A program made the position numbers and the translations under genes. A DNA stretch of 64,000 nucleotides, taken from Candidatus Accumulibacter affinis (GTDB lineage Bacteria > Pseudomonadota > Gammaproteobacteria > Burkholderiales > Rhodocyclaceae). The notes under the pieces are model-generated. The model saw nothing but the letters and a program-made list of their open reading frames with translations, was not told where the DNA came from and did not search any database. Location of the stretch: contig JADJOT010000006.1 in assembly GCA_016713625.1 (NCBI GenBank), positions 62,001 to 126,000 of the forward strand, given 5' to 3'. The number at the start of each line of letters is the position of its first letter. Position 1 is the stretch's first letter. Positions 22,345 through 30,774 of the stretch are shown here, in pieces.

Positions 22345-24048
22345 GTGATGCGCATAATGGTTGATGGGGCTCTGAATGGCAGGCTGCAGGCGCTGGCGGT
22401 CGGATGCTTGCTGGCAGCACCAGCGTACGCCGCCGAAGCACCGGAAGTGTTTGGCATACCGGTGGAGTTCATCCTCTTCGCAGCGACCCTGCTGGGGGTC
22501 GCCCTGTTCCATCGCCAGGTACTCAAGGTGGCCCTGACCGGGCTGCTGGTGATCGCCCTGTACAAGATCGTCGTGACCGGCTTCAAAACCGGCGACGGCC
22601 TCGCCGGCTTTGCCGACCACATGGCGCACGAGTGGGTGCTGCTGGTCAACCTGCTCTGCCTGCTGGTCGGTTTCGCGCTGCTGGCGCGTCACTTCGAGGA
22701 CAGCGGCGTACCGGAAGTACTGCCGAGGCTGCTGCCGGAAGGCTGGCTCGGGCCTTTCGTCCTGCTCGCCATCATCTGGGTTCTGTCGAGCTTTCTCGAC
22801 AACATCGCGGCGGCGCTGATCGGTGGCACGGTGGCGGCGAGCGTCTTCAAACGCCGGCTGCATGTCGGCTATCTGGCGGCGATCGTCGCGGCATCGAACG
22901 CCGGTGGCGCCTGGAGCGTCATCGGCGACACCACCACCACGATGATGTGGATCGCCGGCGTCAGCCCCCTCGACGTCACTCATGCAGCCATCGCCTCGGT
23001 AGTCGCGCTGGTGGTATTCGGCATCCCTGCTGCCCTGCAGCAACACGCTCACCAGCCAATCGTGCGCAACCTGCACGCCACCCAACATGTCGACTGGGCG
23101 CGGGTCGGCATCGTCGGCTTCATGCTGGTCAGCGCAATCGGCACCAACGTCACGGTGAATCTCAGGTTCCCGGAAGCCGCTGACCACTTTCCCTTCCTTG
23201 GCGCAGCGGTGTGGTTTGCCTTGCTCCTGGCGATTCCGCTGCGCAGGCCGGAATGGAGCCTGCTGCCGGAAGCCGTCAAGGGCTCGGTTTTTCTGCTCGC
23301 GCTGGTCACCTGCGCGTCGATGATGCCGGTCGAGAAACTGCCGGTGGCTTCCTGGCAGACGGCGTTCGGTCTGGGTTTCATTTCGGCTGTGTTCGACAAC
23401 ATCCCGCTTACCGCGCTGGCGCTCAAGCAGGGAGGCTATGACTGGGGCACCCTCGCCTTCGCTGTCGGCTTCGGCGGCTCGATGCTGTGGTTCGGCTCCT
23501 CAGCGGGGGTGGCCCTGGCCAACCTCTTTCCCGAAGCCAGGTCAGCCGGCAAATGGTTGCTGCATGGCTGGCATGTCCCTGTCGGCTACGTTGCCGGTTT
23601 CTTCGCGCTGCTCCTGATTCTCGGCTGGCGCCCGCACGAGGCCCAGAAAGTTTCGCAGATCGAGCCGCCGCCGGCAGTGGCTCTTGCGCCCAGCCACGCA
23701 GTGTCTCCCGGACGCCCCTTGCACATCACAGGGGTCGGGGTGGCCGGACATCGCAGCGTCCGGTGGTCCGAATACCAATCACGCCGGCTGCCACGGATTG
23801 ATGAGGTGCAGTTCGCAAGCCGCGAAATCGCCGACGTTGCGGGTGGCAAGATAGCCTCCCCTGGATCGCGCAATAGCGGCGATCTGCGCGTCGAACTGCG
23901 AGATCGGCCGACCGCTCCGCTTACGTTCGACCGCGATCCCGGCATAGGCGACGGCTGCGTCGCCGTCGAAGGGCAGCACGCGCCCAGCAAAGTCGTCTTC
24001 GAAAAGAGCTGCCAAGGCTTCTTCCAACTGCCGGCGGTGTTGGCCTGA
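22345..24048 (+). CDS. ArsB/NhaD-superfamily transporter with antisense-derived tail
   Basis: 567 residues as read, starting GTG 22345 or ATG 22348, with an N-terminal signal-like helix (LAVGCLLAAPAYA). About eleven membrane segments follow, with paired motifs SSFLDNIAAALIGGTVAAS and SAVFDNIPLTALALKQGGY. The membrane domain ends near residue 440 (ALLLILGWRPHEA). The remaining 120 or so residues are polar and, from 23779 on, are exact antisense of the FitB-like toxin gene. The native stop therefore appears to have been lost or displaced when the toxin-antitoxin cassette arrived. Probable Na+/H+ or organic-anion transporter. Confidence 0.78.
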   Translation: MMRIMVDGALNGRLQALAVGCLLAAPAYAAEAPEVFGIPVEFILFAATLLGVALFHRQVLKVALTGLLVIALYKIVVTGFKTGDGLAGFADHMAHEWVLLVNLLCLLVGFALLARHFEDSGVPEVLPRLLPEGWLGPFVLLAIIWVLSSFLDNIAAALIGGTVAASVFKRRLHVGYLAAIVAASNAGGAWSVIGDTTTTMMWIAGVSPLDVTHAAIASVVALVVFGIPAALQQHAHQPIVRNLHATQHVDWARVGIVGFMLVSAIGTNVTVNLRFPEAADHFPFLGAAVWFALLLAIPLRRPEWSLLPEAVKGSVFLLALVTCASMMPVEKLPVASWQTAFGLGFISAVFDNIPLTALALKQGGYDWGTLAFAVGFGGSMLWFGSSAGVALANLFPEARSAGKWLLHGWHVPVGYVAGFFALLLILGWRPHEAQKVSQIEPPPAVALAPSHAVSPGRPLHITGVGVAGHRSVRWSEYQSRRLPRIDEVQFASREIADVAGGKIASPGSRNSGDLRVELRDRPTAPLTFDRDPGIGDGCVAVEGQHAPSKVVFEKSCQGFFQLPAVLA

Positions 24049-24201
24049 GGCAAGCAGTCTGGCGCCATAGAGCATTTCCGCCTGCGTCACCGTGGTCGTA
24101 AACAGCGTGTTCAAGGGCTGGCTGGCAGTCCAGCGCACCACAGCAGGGTCAGGAATCGCGCGCAGCAGTTCGGAGAGGACGTTGGTGTCGAGAACGATCA
24201 C
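23779..24201 (-). CDS. PIN-domain toxin (FitB/VapC-like)
   Basis: 140 residues from GTG 24201 (read as M; VIVLDTNVLSELLRAIPDP), chosen because it begins the PIN domain and lies 7 nt after the antitoxin stop. The PIN acidic residues are seen in LDTNVLSEL, TQAEMLYG and QFDAQIAAIA; the tail is GYLATRNVGDF. Ribonuclease toxin of a type II pair. Its whole 3' two-thirds lies opposite the transporter's open frame. Confidence 0.88.
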   Translation of the reverse strand: MIVLDTNVLSELLRAIPDPAVVRWTASQPLNTLFTTTVTQAEMLYGARLLASGQHRRQLEEALAALFEDDFAGRVLPFDGDAAVAYAGIAVERKRSGRPISQFDAQIAAIARSRGGYLATRNVGDFAACELHLINPWQPA

Positions 24202-24208
24202 GGCGATT

Positions 24209-24457
24209 TCACTCGACCAGTTGCGGCGGCTCACGAATGGCTTCGCGTTCGGCTTGCGGCAGCTCGATATCACCCAATGGCCCGAACCGCCTTCGCATGC
24301 GCTGTACCAGGTTCTCGCCGACAGCATCCTCCTTGCCCAGTACGGCGCGCAGAATACAGCGCGCCTCATCTTCCATTGACCGCCCCCGGCTGGCCGCGCG
24401 CATGCGCAGCTTGGCCTTGATCGAGTCTTCGAGGTTGCGGATGGTAATGCTCGCCAT
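24209..24457 (-). CDS. FitA-like ribbon-helix-helix antitoxin
   Basis: 82 residues. The N-terminal MASITIRNLEDSIKAKLRMR plus AASRGRSMEDEARCILRAVL is the classic FitA/Arc-type ribbon-helix-helix DNA-binding fold. The C-terminal part would neutralise the PIN toxin encoded 7 nt downstream. A strong palindrome lies 22 nt upstream of the start and is the likely operator. Confidence 0.9.
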   Translation of the reverse strand: MASITIRNLEDSIKAKLRMRAASRGRSMEDEARCILRAVLGKEDAVGENLVQRMRRRFGPLGDIELPQAEREAIREPPQLVE

Positions 24458-24479
24458 TTGAGTCCCCGCACAGCAGTGT

Positions 24480-24516
24480 TTGATTGCATTGTAATCAATG
24501 CAATCAATGCAATCAA
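24480..24516. promoter_or_regulatory. Putative FitA operator palindrome
   Basis: ttgattgcattg (24480-24491) and caatgcaatcaa (24496-24507) form a perfect 12-bp inverted repeat around taat. A third half-site caatgcaatcaa follows at 24505-24516. It is AT-rich against a GC-rich background and sits directly upstream of the antitoxin start, where FitA-type repressors bind. Confidence 0.75.
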
Positions 24517-24565
24517 ACCATTCTCTCGACGAATTGCTTTATGGTAGCCAGCGCCTGAGGTCTGC

Positions 24566-24691
24566 CTTAATGTGAAAGTCGCGTCAGCGACTCACGAACC
24601 TCTCCTCGCCCGCTTGTGGGAGAGGGGTCGGGGGTGAGGGAACGGTCATGGCTTTCATCATCGGGGGTGTCTGGAATCGCCATAACCGTTA
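24566..24691. repeat. Dispersed 126-bp intergenic repeat, copy A
   Basis: Nearly identical over 126 bp to 45184-45309 (a few mismatches). The first 70 bp also match 59577-59649 and, more weakly, 18661-18728. It contains agtcgc/gcgact and ctctcc/gggagag hairpins. No coding capacity. Confidence 0.85.
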
Positions 24692-24762
24692 ATCGCACCC
24701 TGCAAGTCGAATCGTGACGCTCTTTCACCGCGGACTGGCGCTACAACGCCCGACAGGGCGAA

Positions 24763-25200
24763 TCAATCGCAGACGCTGACTGGCAGCGGCGCCATTTCCT
24801 TGTAAAGCAGCGGCAGTGGCGGCTTGCGCGAAACCGTAATGATCCGCGTCCCCGGCGGATAAATCAGATGATAGGTCAGAAACATGTGCGCGCTTTCGCT
24901 GCCCAGCAGCAGTTCGCGCAAGGCCGCATAGCCGGGATGCCCAAGGACCTCGCTTTCAGCGTAGTCCCACTGGTTGAGGCGCAGCGAGCGCTGCCGAAAC
25001 CCCACATCGGGCTTGCTCTGACCGAGCAGTTCGTGCATCAGACGGTGCCGAATCTCGGGCAGGACGATTACGCCAACGCAATCGGCGCCGACCAGCCACT
25101 CAACCGCCCGGCCCTCGCCGTCAGGGTCCGGCACATGGTCACCAAAGGCCTGGCACCAGCGGGGAATATAGGCCGAATAGCGGTGAATGATCCTGTCCAT
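24763..25200 (-). CDS. Unknown protein, 145 aa, last gene of a coupled operon
   Basis: Starts at ATG 25200, 13 nt after the CBS gene stop, and stays in the same transcriptional direction as the five genes before it. Soluble, with stretches such as EWLVGADCVGVIVLPEIRHR, LLGSESAHMFLTYHLIYPPG and LPLLYKEMAPLPVSVCD. I do not recognise a domain. Its place after CBS and P-II-like regulators suggests a part in the same ion or nucleotide response. Confidence 0.6.
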   Translation of the reverse strand: MDRIIHRYSAYIPRWCQAFGDHVPDPDGEGRAVEWLVGADCVGVIVLPEIRHRLMHELLGQSKPDVGFRQRSLRLNQWDYAESEVLGHPGYAALRELLLGSESAHMFLTYHLIYPPGTRIITVSRKPPLPLLYKEMAPLPVSVCD

Positions 25201-25213
25201 CGCGGAGCGACCG

Positions 25214-25609
25214 CTAGCGGCCGCTGACGGCGCGGTCGATCAGATGGCTGACGACGTCGGTGTCGGAGACAAAGCCCTGCAACTCGTTGTTGTCGATCAC
25301 CAGCACGCCCTTTACCGAATACTGGATCATCAGCCGCGCCAGGTAGCGGATTTCGAGGTGCTGCGACACCTGCAGCGCGGGCTTCTGGGCAATGTCATAG
25401 ACATTGAGCAGGTCGATGTCGCCGTCGTCGGCAATCACCGATCGCGCGACGTCGCGATAGGCGATCAGGCCGTAGGCATCGCCCGAGTGGCGCTTCTCGA
25501 CCACCAGCGACTTGACGCCGCTCTCCTTCATTTTCATCAGCGCTTCCCGCACGGTGGCCAGCGGGCTGATGGTAGTGACGCTCGTCTTCATGATTCCGGC
25601 AACCAACAT
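25214..25609 (-). CDS. CBS-domain protein
   Basis: 131 residues from ATG 25609 (MLVAGIMKTSVTTISPLATV). Two CBS modules: about 8-60 (SPLATVREALMKMKESGVKSL, DAYGLIAYRDVARSVI) and about 75-125 (ALQVSQHLEIRYLARLMIQY, VKGVLVIDNNELQGFVSDTDV). Expected to bind an adenine nucleotide. It sits in the operon with CorC-like, DUF1538 and P-II-like genes, all associated with membrane or energy status. Confidence 0.85.
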   Translation of the reverse strand: MLVAGIMKTSVTTISPLATVREALMKMKESGVKSLVVEKRHSGDAYGLIAYRDVARSVIADDGDIDLLNVYDIAQKPALQVSQHLEIRYLARLMIQYSVKGVLVIDNNELQGFVSDTDVVSHLIDRAVSGR

Positions 25610-25673
25610 GGCAAGAACTCCTTGAGTCAATGATCGTGGTCAGGGTAGCGGCGGGGCGATGGCTGCAGGCGGC

Positions 25674-26021
25674 TCACAGATCGTCCTCGACTTCGCGCTG
25701 AAAGGCCTGCATCTGTGCCAGCCCGATGCCGACGACGCTGCCCAGCGCCAGCGAAAAAGCCAGCCCACCACCCGGCAGGTCCATCTTCAGTTGCGACTTC
25801 ACGGTCCTGAGGATACGCATCGCGAGTTGCTTCTCGACGACGCAGAGCAGCAGCGACTCCTTACGTTCGAGACCAAGTCCGAGAAAGGTCTTGCGCTCAT
25901 TGTGCCGCAGGCCCTTGCCCTTGAGGATGGTAAGGCCGGTGGCGCCGGCCTCCTTGAGAATCTCGACCGCCCGGTTCTCGTCTTCTTCCGGAACGATCAG
26001 CACCACAGCAGAGAACTTCAT
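25674..26021 (-). CDS. P-II-like small regulatory protein
   Basis: 115 residues. The fold pattern is that of P-II/GlnB-like trimers: strand MKFSAVVLIVPEED, helix ENRAVEILKEAGATGLTILK, strand SLLLCVVEKQLAMRILRTV. The typical uridylylation Tyr loop of GlnB is not seen. It overlaps the DUF1538 gene by 4 nt (ATGA). P-II-like proteins coupled to transport genes usually sense small ligands and gate the partner membrane protein, which here would be the DUF1538 protein. The fold call is from pattern only. Confidence 0.65.
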   Translation of the reverse strand: MKFSAVVLIVPEEDENRAVEILKEAGATGLTILKGKGLRHNERKTFLGLGLERKESLLLCVVEKQLAMRILRTVKSQLKMDLPGGGLAFSLALGSVVGIGLAQMQAFQREVEDDL

Positions 26022-27550
26022 GGACTTTTCTCCTTGGCAGGTTTCCTGGCCCGAAGCAAGCAGCTGGCCAGCATACCGTAAGACATGACGATGATCATCG
26101 GCAGCAGCGAGGCGAAGGCGATCAGGCCGAAACCGTCGATCATCGGGTCGCGACCCGGCGTACGTTCGGCGAGACCGACGCCGAGCGCGGTCACCAGCGG
26201 CACGGTCACCGTCGAGGTGGTCACACCGCCGCAGTCATAGGCGATCGGCACGATGAAGCCCGGCGCGAACCGGGTCATCGCCAGCACCAGCAGGTAGCCG
26301 GGAATCAGCCAGTAGGCGATCTGCGTGCCGTCGATGATGCGCGCGCAGCCGATGACGATGCCAATGCCCACCCCGACGGAAACCAGAAAGCGCAGCCAGA
26401 ATCCCTTGAGCTGCCCAAGGCTGACTTCGTCGGCCTTGATCGACAGCGCGATCAAGGCCGGTTCCGCCATCGTCGTGGCGAAACCGATCAGGAAGCCATA
26501 GAGATAGACCACCCACAGCGCGACGCCGTCGCGCATCAGGCCGCTGGTCATCTCGTCACCGAGCGGGAAAAGTCCGACCTGCAGGCCTTCATCGAACATG
26601 AACAGGCCCACCGCGACCAGGACCATTCCAGCCGCCAGGCCCCTGGGGTCGGCCAGCGGCCGCCGCAGAATGACAAAGCTCGAGAACAGGACAACGGCGA
26701 TGATCGGCAGCAGGTTCCTGACCATGATCAGAAAATCGATGAGCATTTCCAGCGCCGCGTACTGGTGCTGGTCATCGATCGGCATCATCGGCACCGCCGT
26801 TCCGGCCGCGGCCGGAACGAAGAACAGAATGCCGTAGAGCTGGATGATGATCATCGGCGCCAGCGCCCCGAAAGCAATCAGACCGAAGCCGTCGAGCAGC
26901 GGGTTGCGGCCCCGGATGCTGGTCGCCAGACCGACGCCGAGCGCAGTCAGCAGCGGCGCGGTAACCGTCGAGGCGACGACACCGCCGGAATCGAAAGCCA
27001 GGCCGACCAGTTGCGGTGGTGAAAACGCCGTCAGAACAATGACCACCAGGTAGCCCGGGATCAGGTAGTTGCCGATCGAGTGCCCCAGGACGATGCGCCA
27101 GACGCCGATCACCACCGCAATGCCGACGCCGAGTGCCGCCACCATGCGCAGGGTCAGCGCGCCCATGCTGCCACCCGAAACCGCCTCGGCCTTGTAGGCC
27201 ACCGCCATCAGCGCCGGCTCGGCAGCGACCGAGGCGAAGCTGATGCAGAAGGCAAAAAACACCAGCCAGAGAAACGAGCCGCGCCGGGCGAAGTCGAAAG
27301 CCATCGTCTCGCCGGCCGGGAAGATTGCCGCGTCGAGCCCCTTGACGAACAGCGCCAGGCCGATGAGGACGACGGCAAAACCACCGATCAGCGCGGCTGG
27401 GCTGGCCGGCATGCGCTGGATGAAAAACACCTGGAAAATGACCACCACGAACAGCGTCGGCGCCAGGTCCCGCGCGGCCTCGTGCAGCAGTTCGCGGACT
27501 ACGCGCAGCAGCGATCCCAGGCCGATACCGGATCGTAGCGACCCTACCAT
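26018..27550 (-). CDS. DUF1538 membrane protein, duplicated
   Basis: 510 residues made of two homologous halves of about 235 residues. Diagnostic repeated motifs are SVAAEPALMAVAYKAEAV / TTMAEPALIALSIKADEV, GNYLIPGYLVVIVLTAF / AYWLIPGYLLVLAMTRF and AFDSGGVVASTVTAPLLTAL / AYDCGGVTTSTVTVPLVTAL, the last with DGFGLIAFG in both. About a dozen membrane segments. DUF1538 proteins are proposed membrane transporters of unknown substrate. Overlaps the genes on both sides by 4-7 nt, so it is firmly part of the operon with the P-II-like protein. Confidence 0.85.
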   Translation of the reverse strand: MVGSLRSGIGLGSLLRVVRELLHEAARDLAPTLFVVVIFQVFFIQRMPASPAALIGGFAVVLIGLALFVKGLDAAIFPAGETMAFDFARRGSFLWLVFFAFCISFASVAAEPALMAVAYKAEAVSGGSMGALTLRMVAALGVGIAVVIGVWRIVLGHSIGNYLIPGYLVVIVLTAFSPPQLVGLAFDSGGVVASTVTAPLLTALGVGLATSIRGRNPLLDGFGLIAFGALAPMIIIQLYGILFFVPAAAGTAVPMMPIDDQHQYAALEMLIDFLIMVRNLLPIIAVVLFSSFVILRRPLADPRGLAAGMVLVAVGLFMFDEGLQVGLFPLGDEMTSGLMRDGVALWVVYLYGFLIGFATTMAEPALIALSIKADEVSLGQLKGFWLRFLVSVGVGIGIVIGCARIIDGTQIAYWLIPGYLLVLAMTRFAPGFIVPIAYDCGGVTTSTVTVPLVTALGVGLAERTPGRDPMIDGFGLIAFASLLPMIIVMSYGMLASCLLRARKPAKEKSP

Positions 27551-28791
27551 CGAATCTGCACCTCCTGAATGACCTGCGGCGTCGCGCGCTGGATGGTGAA
27601 CTTGATACCTTCGACCTCGATCGTCGCTCCGGCAGGTGGAATCTCGCGCGCGTACTCGAGGAGGTAACCGGAGAGCGTATCGTGGCTGCCTTCGCCAGGC
27701 AGTCTGAGACCCAGCCTCTCGGCGAGCATCGCCGGATCGGCACGAGCGCTCACCAGGTAGTCATGGTGGCCAAACTTCTGCAGCCAGTCGGCCGGCTTCT
27801 CCTGCCGGTCGTACTCGTCCTGGATGTCCTCGACCACCTCCTCGATGATGTCCTCGATGGTGACGATTCCCTCGGCCCCTCCGAACTCGTCCATGACCAC
27901 GGCCATCGCGTCGCCATCCTTGCGCAACTCGACGAGCATCGACTCGGCGCTCTTGCTCGCCGGAACGTAGCGCGCAGGACCAATGAAGGCTTCGATCGAC
28001 GAAGACTCGTCCACTCCCAACAAGTCCATGGTGTTCAGCACACCGATCACGCGATCGATGCGCCCGTCGTAGACCGGCAGACGGACATTCGAGCACTGCA
28101 ACGCCAGTCGCACCGCCTCACCGACCGTGCTGCCCTTCTCGATGGCGTTCACGTCGATCAGCGGCACCATGACCTTGTACACCGTCGTCTCCGAGAAACT
28201 GAACATGCGCCGGATCATCGTCTTCTCGATCGCCTGGATGTCGCCGCCTTCCTGCGGCGGCATCTGCACCATGCTCTGGATCTGCTCGCGCAGGGTAAAG
28301 GGGTTGTGCTCGTCGCGGCTGCCGGCAAGCCGGGAAAGAAACTTCGACAGGGTCACGAAAATGATCAGGATCGGCCAGAAGAGAATCGAGAAAAAGCGCA
28401 GCACGTAGATCACGTAGGGGGTGATCATGTCGGCGCGCTGCTGAAAGACGCTCTTCGGGACGATCTCGCCGAACACCCAGATCAGCGGCGCGACCAGCAC
28501 CACCGCCAGCCAGCTCCCTGCCTCACCGAAGATGTCGATCATCAGTGCGGTGGCGATGGTCGAGTTGGCGACCACCGCGATATTGGTGCCGACCAGGGTC
28601 GTGGACAGCAGCCACTCCGGCCGCTTTTCAAGCATTTCCAGCGCCAGGCGCGCACCGCGCGAGCCCTTCGCCGCGTCGTGACGCAGTTTCATGCGATCGG
28701 CGCTGACGACGCCAAGCTCGGAGCCCGAGAAGAATCCTTCCGCGATCAGGCAGACAACCATCAGCAAGGCAGTAATCCAGATATCGGACAT
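27544..28791 (-). CDS. CorC/HlyC-family membrane protein (second copy)
   Basis: 415 residues: an N-terminal four-helix DUF21/CNNM membrane domain (GFFSGSELGVVSADRM; GEIVPKSVFQQRAD), two CBS modules (about 200-325: FSETTVYKVMVPLIDVNAI, DAMAVVMDEFGGAEGIVTIED) and a C-terminal CorC_HlyC domain ending IKFTIQRATPQVIQEVQ. Family members are linked to Mg2+/Co2+ transport or efflux. The start follows the previous gene's stop with no gap, and the end overlaps DUF1538 by 7 nt. Confidence 0.88.
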   Translation of the reverse strand: MSDIWITALLMVVCLIAEGFFSGSELGVVSADRMKLRHDAAKGSRGARLALEMLEKRPEWLLSTTLVGTNIAVVANSTIATALMIDIFGEAGSWLAVVLVAPLIWVFGEIVPKSVFQQRADMITPYVIYVLRFFSILFWPILIIFVTLSKFLSRLAGSRDEHNPFTLREQIQSMVQMPPQEGGDIQAIEKTMIRRMFSFSETTVYKVMVPLIDVNAIEKGSTVGEAVRLALQCSNVRLPVYDGRIDRVIGVLNTMDLLGVDESSSIEAFIGPARYVPASKSAESMLVELRKDGDAMAVVMDEFGGAEGIVTIEDIIEEVVEDIQDEYDRQEKPADWLQKFGHHDYLVSARADPAMLAERLGLRLPGEGSHDTLSGYLLEYAREIPPAGATIEVEGIKFTIQRATPQVIQEVQIRW

Positions 28792-30174
28792 TCAGACGCC
28801 CTCCTGCCTGTCTGGCAGCGGAGCTGCCACCTTCTCCGACGCCGCCGCATCCCGGGCTGCACTGACCAGACCTTCGTCGACAGCGCCAACCGGCTTTTCG
28901 ACCACCACGGGAAGACGTTTCACGAGAACGCGTGTGATGCGGTTGTGCTCGACACCCTCGACGGTGAACTGCAGACCACAGCGTACGATCGTCGCACCGC
29001 TCGCCGGCAACTCCCCGAAGGCATCGAGCAATGCGCCGGCAAGGGTCTCGGCCTCCTCGCTGGCGAGGCTGACCGCGAACTCCTGGTTGAAATCATCGAG
29101 AGCGATGCTGGTGTCGATCAGACGCCGACCGTCAGCGAATTCGCTGACCAGGTGCCGGCTGACTACCTCGCTATCGGAAGGACTGGCAATCTCGCCGAAT
29201 ACGCACTCGAGCAGGTCTTCCATCGTCACCAGGCCGGTGACGCCGCCATACTCGTCTACGATCAGTGCGAAGGACAGTTTGCGCTGACGGAAGGTGTGAA
29301 ACAACTCGACGGCCGGTTTCGATTCGGGAAAGAAATGCGGCTGCCGCAGCAGCTTGCGAAAACCCTGTGGATCGCGCTCCAGCTTGGCGAGATCTACCCC
29401 GAGCAGGTCGCGCGCGTGAAGGATTCCCAGAATCGTGTCGCGGTGCTCCTTGAACACCGGATAACGTGACTGGCGGGTGGCCTTGATCTGGGCCAGCAGT
29501 TCGGCCACCGGCAGATCCGCCGACAGGAATTCGATGTCGGAACGTGGGCGCATGATGTCGCCCAGGGACTTGTTGCCAAAGTCGAAGATATTCTCGATGT
29601 ACCGCGCTTCCTGGCTGTCGAGCGCGCCTTCGCCGACGGCATCATGCACCAGCGTGCGGATCATGTCCTCGGTGACCAGATTGCCTTGCGAGCGTTGCTT
29701 GCCGACGATCAGGGTGATGAAGAAATCGGCGACGTGGCGGATGATCTCGCGCAGCGGGGTGATCAGGCGCGCAAAGAGGGCGATCGGGCGGCACTCGGCG
29801 TTGGCAAAGGCGACGTTGTTGCGGATCGCCAGCACTTTCGGCGTGATCTCGCCAAACAGCAGCAGGATCGGCACCATCACCAGCAGGTTGATCATCTCGT
29901 TGTCGGCACCGAAAAGGTGGATGACCATCGCCGCCGAGATCACCGAAGCCGAGACATTGACGAACTCGTTACCGATCAGAATGGTGACGATCAGCCGTCG
30001 TGGCTCGCTGCGCAGCCGCTCGATCAGCTCGATGCGCGGATTCCTGGCGGCACGCATCTGGTCGAGCTGAAACGAGCTCAGCGAAAAAAGCGAGGTTTCG
30101 GTACTCGAAAAGAAGCCCGAGAAACCAAGCAGGACAACAAAAACGATCAACTCGATCCAGAGTGCCGGATCCAT
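28792..30174 (-). CDS. CorC/HlyC-family membrane protein (first copy)
   Basis: 460 residues, same architecture as its neighbour: DUF21 membrane domain (GFFSSTETSLFSLSSFQLDQ; GEITPKVLAIRNNVAFA), CBS pair (about 205-330: FGNKSLGDIMRPRSDIEFL, FALIVDEYGGVTGLVTMEDL) and C-terminal CorC_HlyC domain, with an extra Ala/Glu-rich tail. The two copies are tandem paralogues rather than a recent duplication, since their sequences differ widely. It is the first gene of the operon that runs down to 24763. Confidence 0.88.
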   Translation of the reverse strand: MDPALWIELIVFVVLLGFSGFFSSTETSLFSLSSFQLDQMRAARNPRIELIERLRSEPRRLIVTILIGNEFVNVSASVISAAMVIHLFGADNEMINLLVMVPILLLFGEITPKVLAIRNNVAFANAECRPIALFARLITPLREIIRHVADFFITLIVGKQRSQGNLVTEDMIRTLVHDAVGEGALDSQEARYIENIFDFGNKSLGDIMRPRSDIEFLSADLPVAELLAQIKATRQSRYPVFKEHRDTILGILHARDLLGVDLAKLERDPQGFRKLLRQPHFFPESKPAVELFHTFRQRKLSFALIVDEYGGVTGLVTMEDLLECVFGEIASPSDSEVVSRHLVSEFADGRRLIDTSIALDDFNQEFAVSLASEEAETLAGALLDAFGELPASGATIVRCGLQFTVEGVEHNRITRVLVKRLPVVVEKPVGAVDEGLVSAARDAAASEKVAAPLPDRQEGV

Positions 30175-30441
30175 CCATTTCCTCCCAGGTCAGCTTGCAC
30201 ACCACCTCACACGCACGCGGGACAGGACAGTTGACCGGCGGACACTATCCAGCGAAAACTCCAGTCGCTTCGCGAAGCGCGATTGCCGGCCAAGCCCGCG
30301 CCACCAGCAGCTCGCCCGTCCACGCGATCAATCTTACCACCAGCATGAAATCGTTACTATCAGGCATTTCGAACGACATTGGGCGCCCGGGGAGAGCTTG
30401 GTCATCGACAGACTGCCGCTGGACCTTGACCACAAGCTGCC

Positions 30442-30666
30442 TTACTCGCGCTGCAGCACCATCGGCAGGACGGTGTTGGCCATCCGCTTGGCAAAGTAGT
30501 AGATGCTTCCCGGCAGCATCGAATTCACTGTTTCACCCAGGTGCATGATCTCCATGCGCACCTGATCCAGTGCCAGCGCGGTGATGTCGGCCATGTCCCG
30601 CCGCGACGGCAGGACCACCTGCAGTTCGGCCGCCTCGCCGCCCGCCACCGGATGCGCCAGCAGCAA
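30442..30666 (-). pseudogene. Remnant, possibly the end of a Na+/phosphate cotransporter
   Basis: A 74-codon frame without a good start ends in ITALALDQVRMEIMHLGETV and FAKRMANTVLPMVLQRE. The helix DQVRMEIMHLGETVNSML resembles the C-terminal PhoU-like helices of Na/Pi cotransporters. Upstream sequence has stops in this frame. I read it as a 3' remnant; the family assignment is tentative. Confidence 0.35.
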
Positions 30667-30774
30667 GCAAAATCAATCAGCCAACCTCTGGTGGCGACCC
30701 GCGGCCTGCCAGGTCGCCGAGCGATCTTCTCGGCCAGCGACTCCGGACCCCGCTTTCTCGGCATCTGCCCGGCC

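Noticed and set aside
27682..29469. 595-aa plus-strand open frame opposite the CorC/HlyC genes
   Set aside because: It is an antisense shadow of two genes with clear domains; its composition (many His, Asp, Arg) is typical of such shadows.
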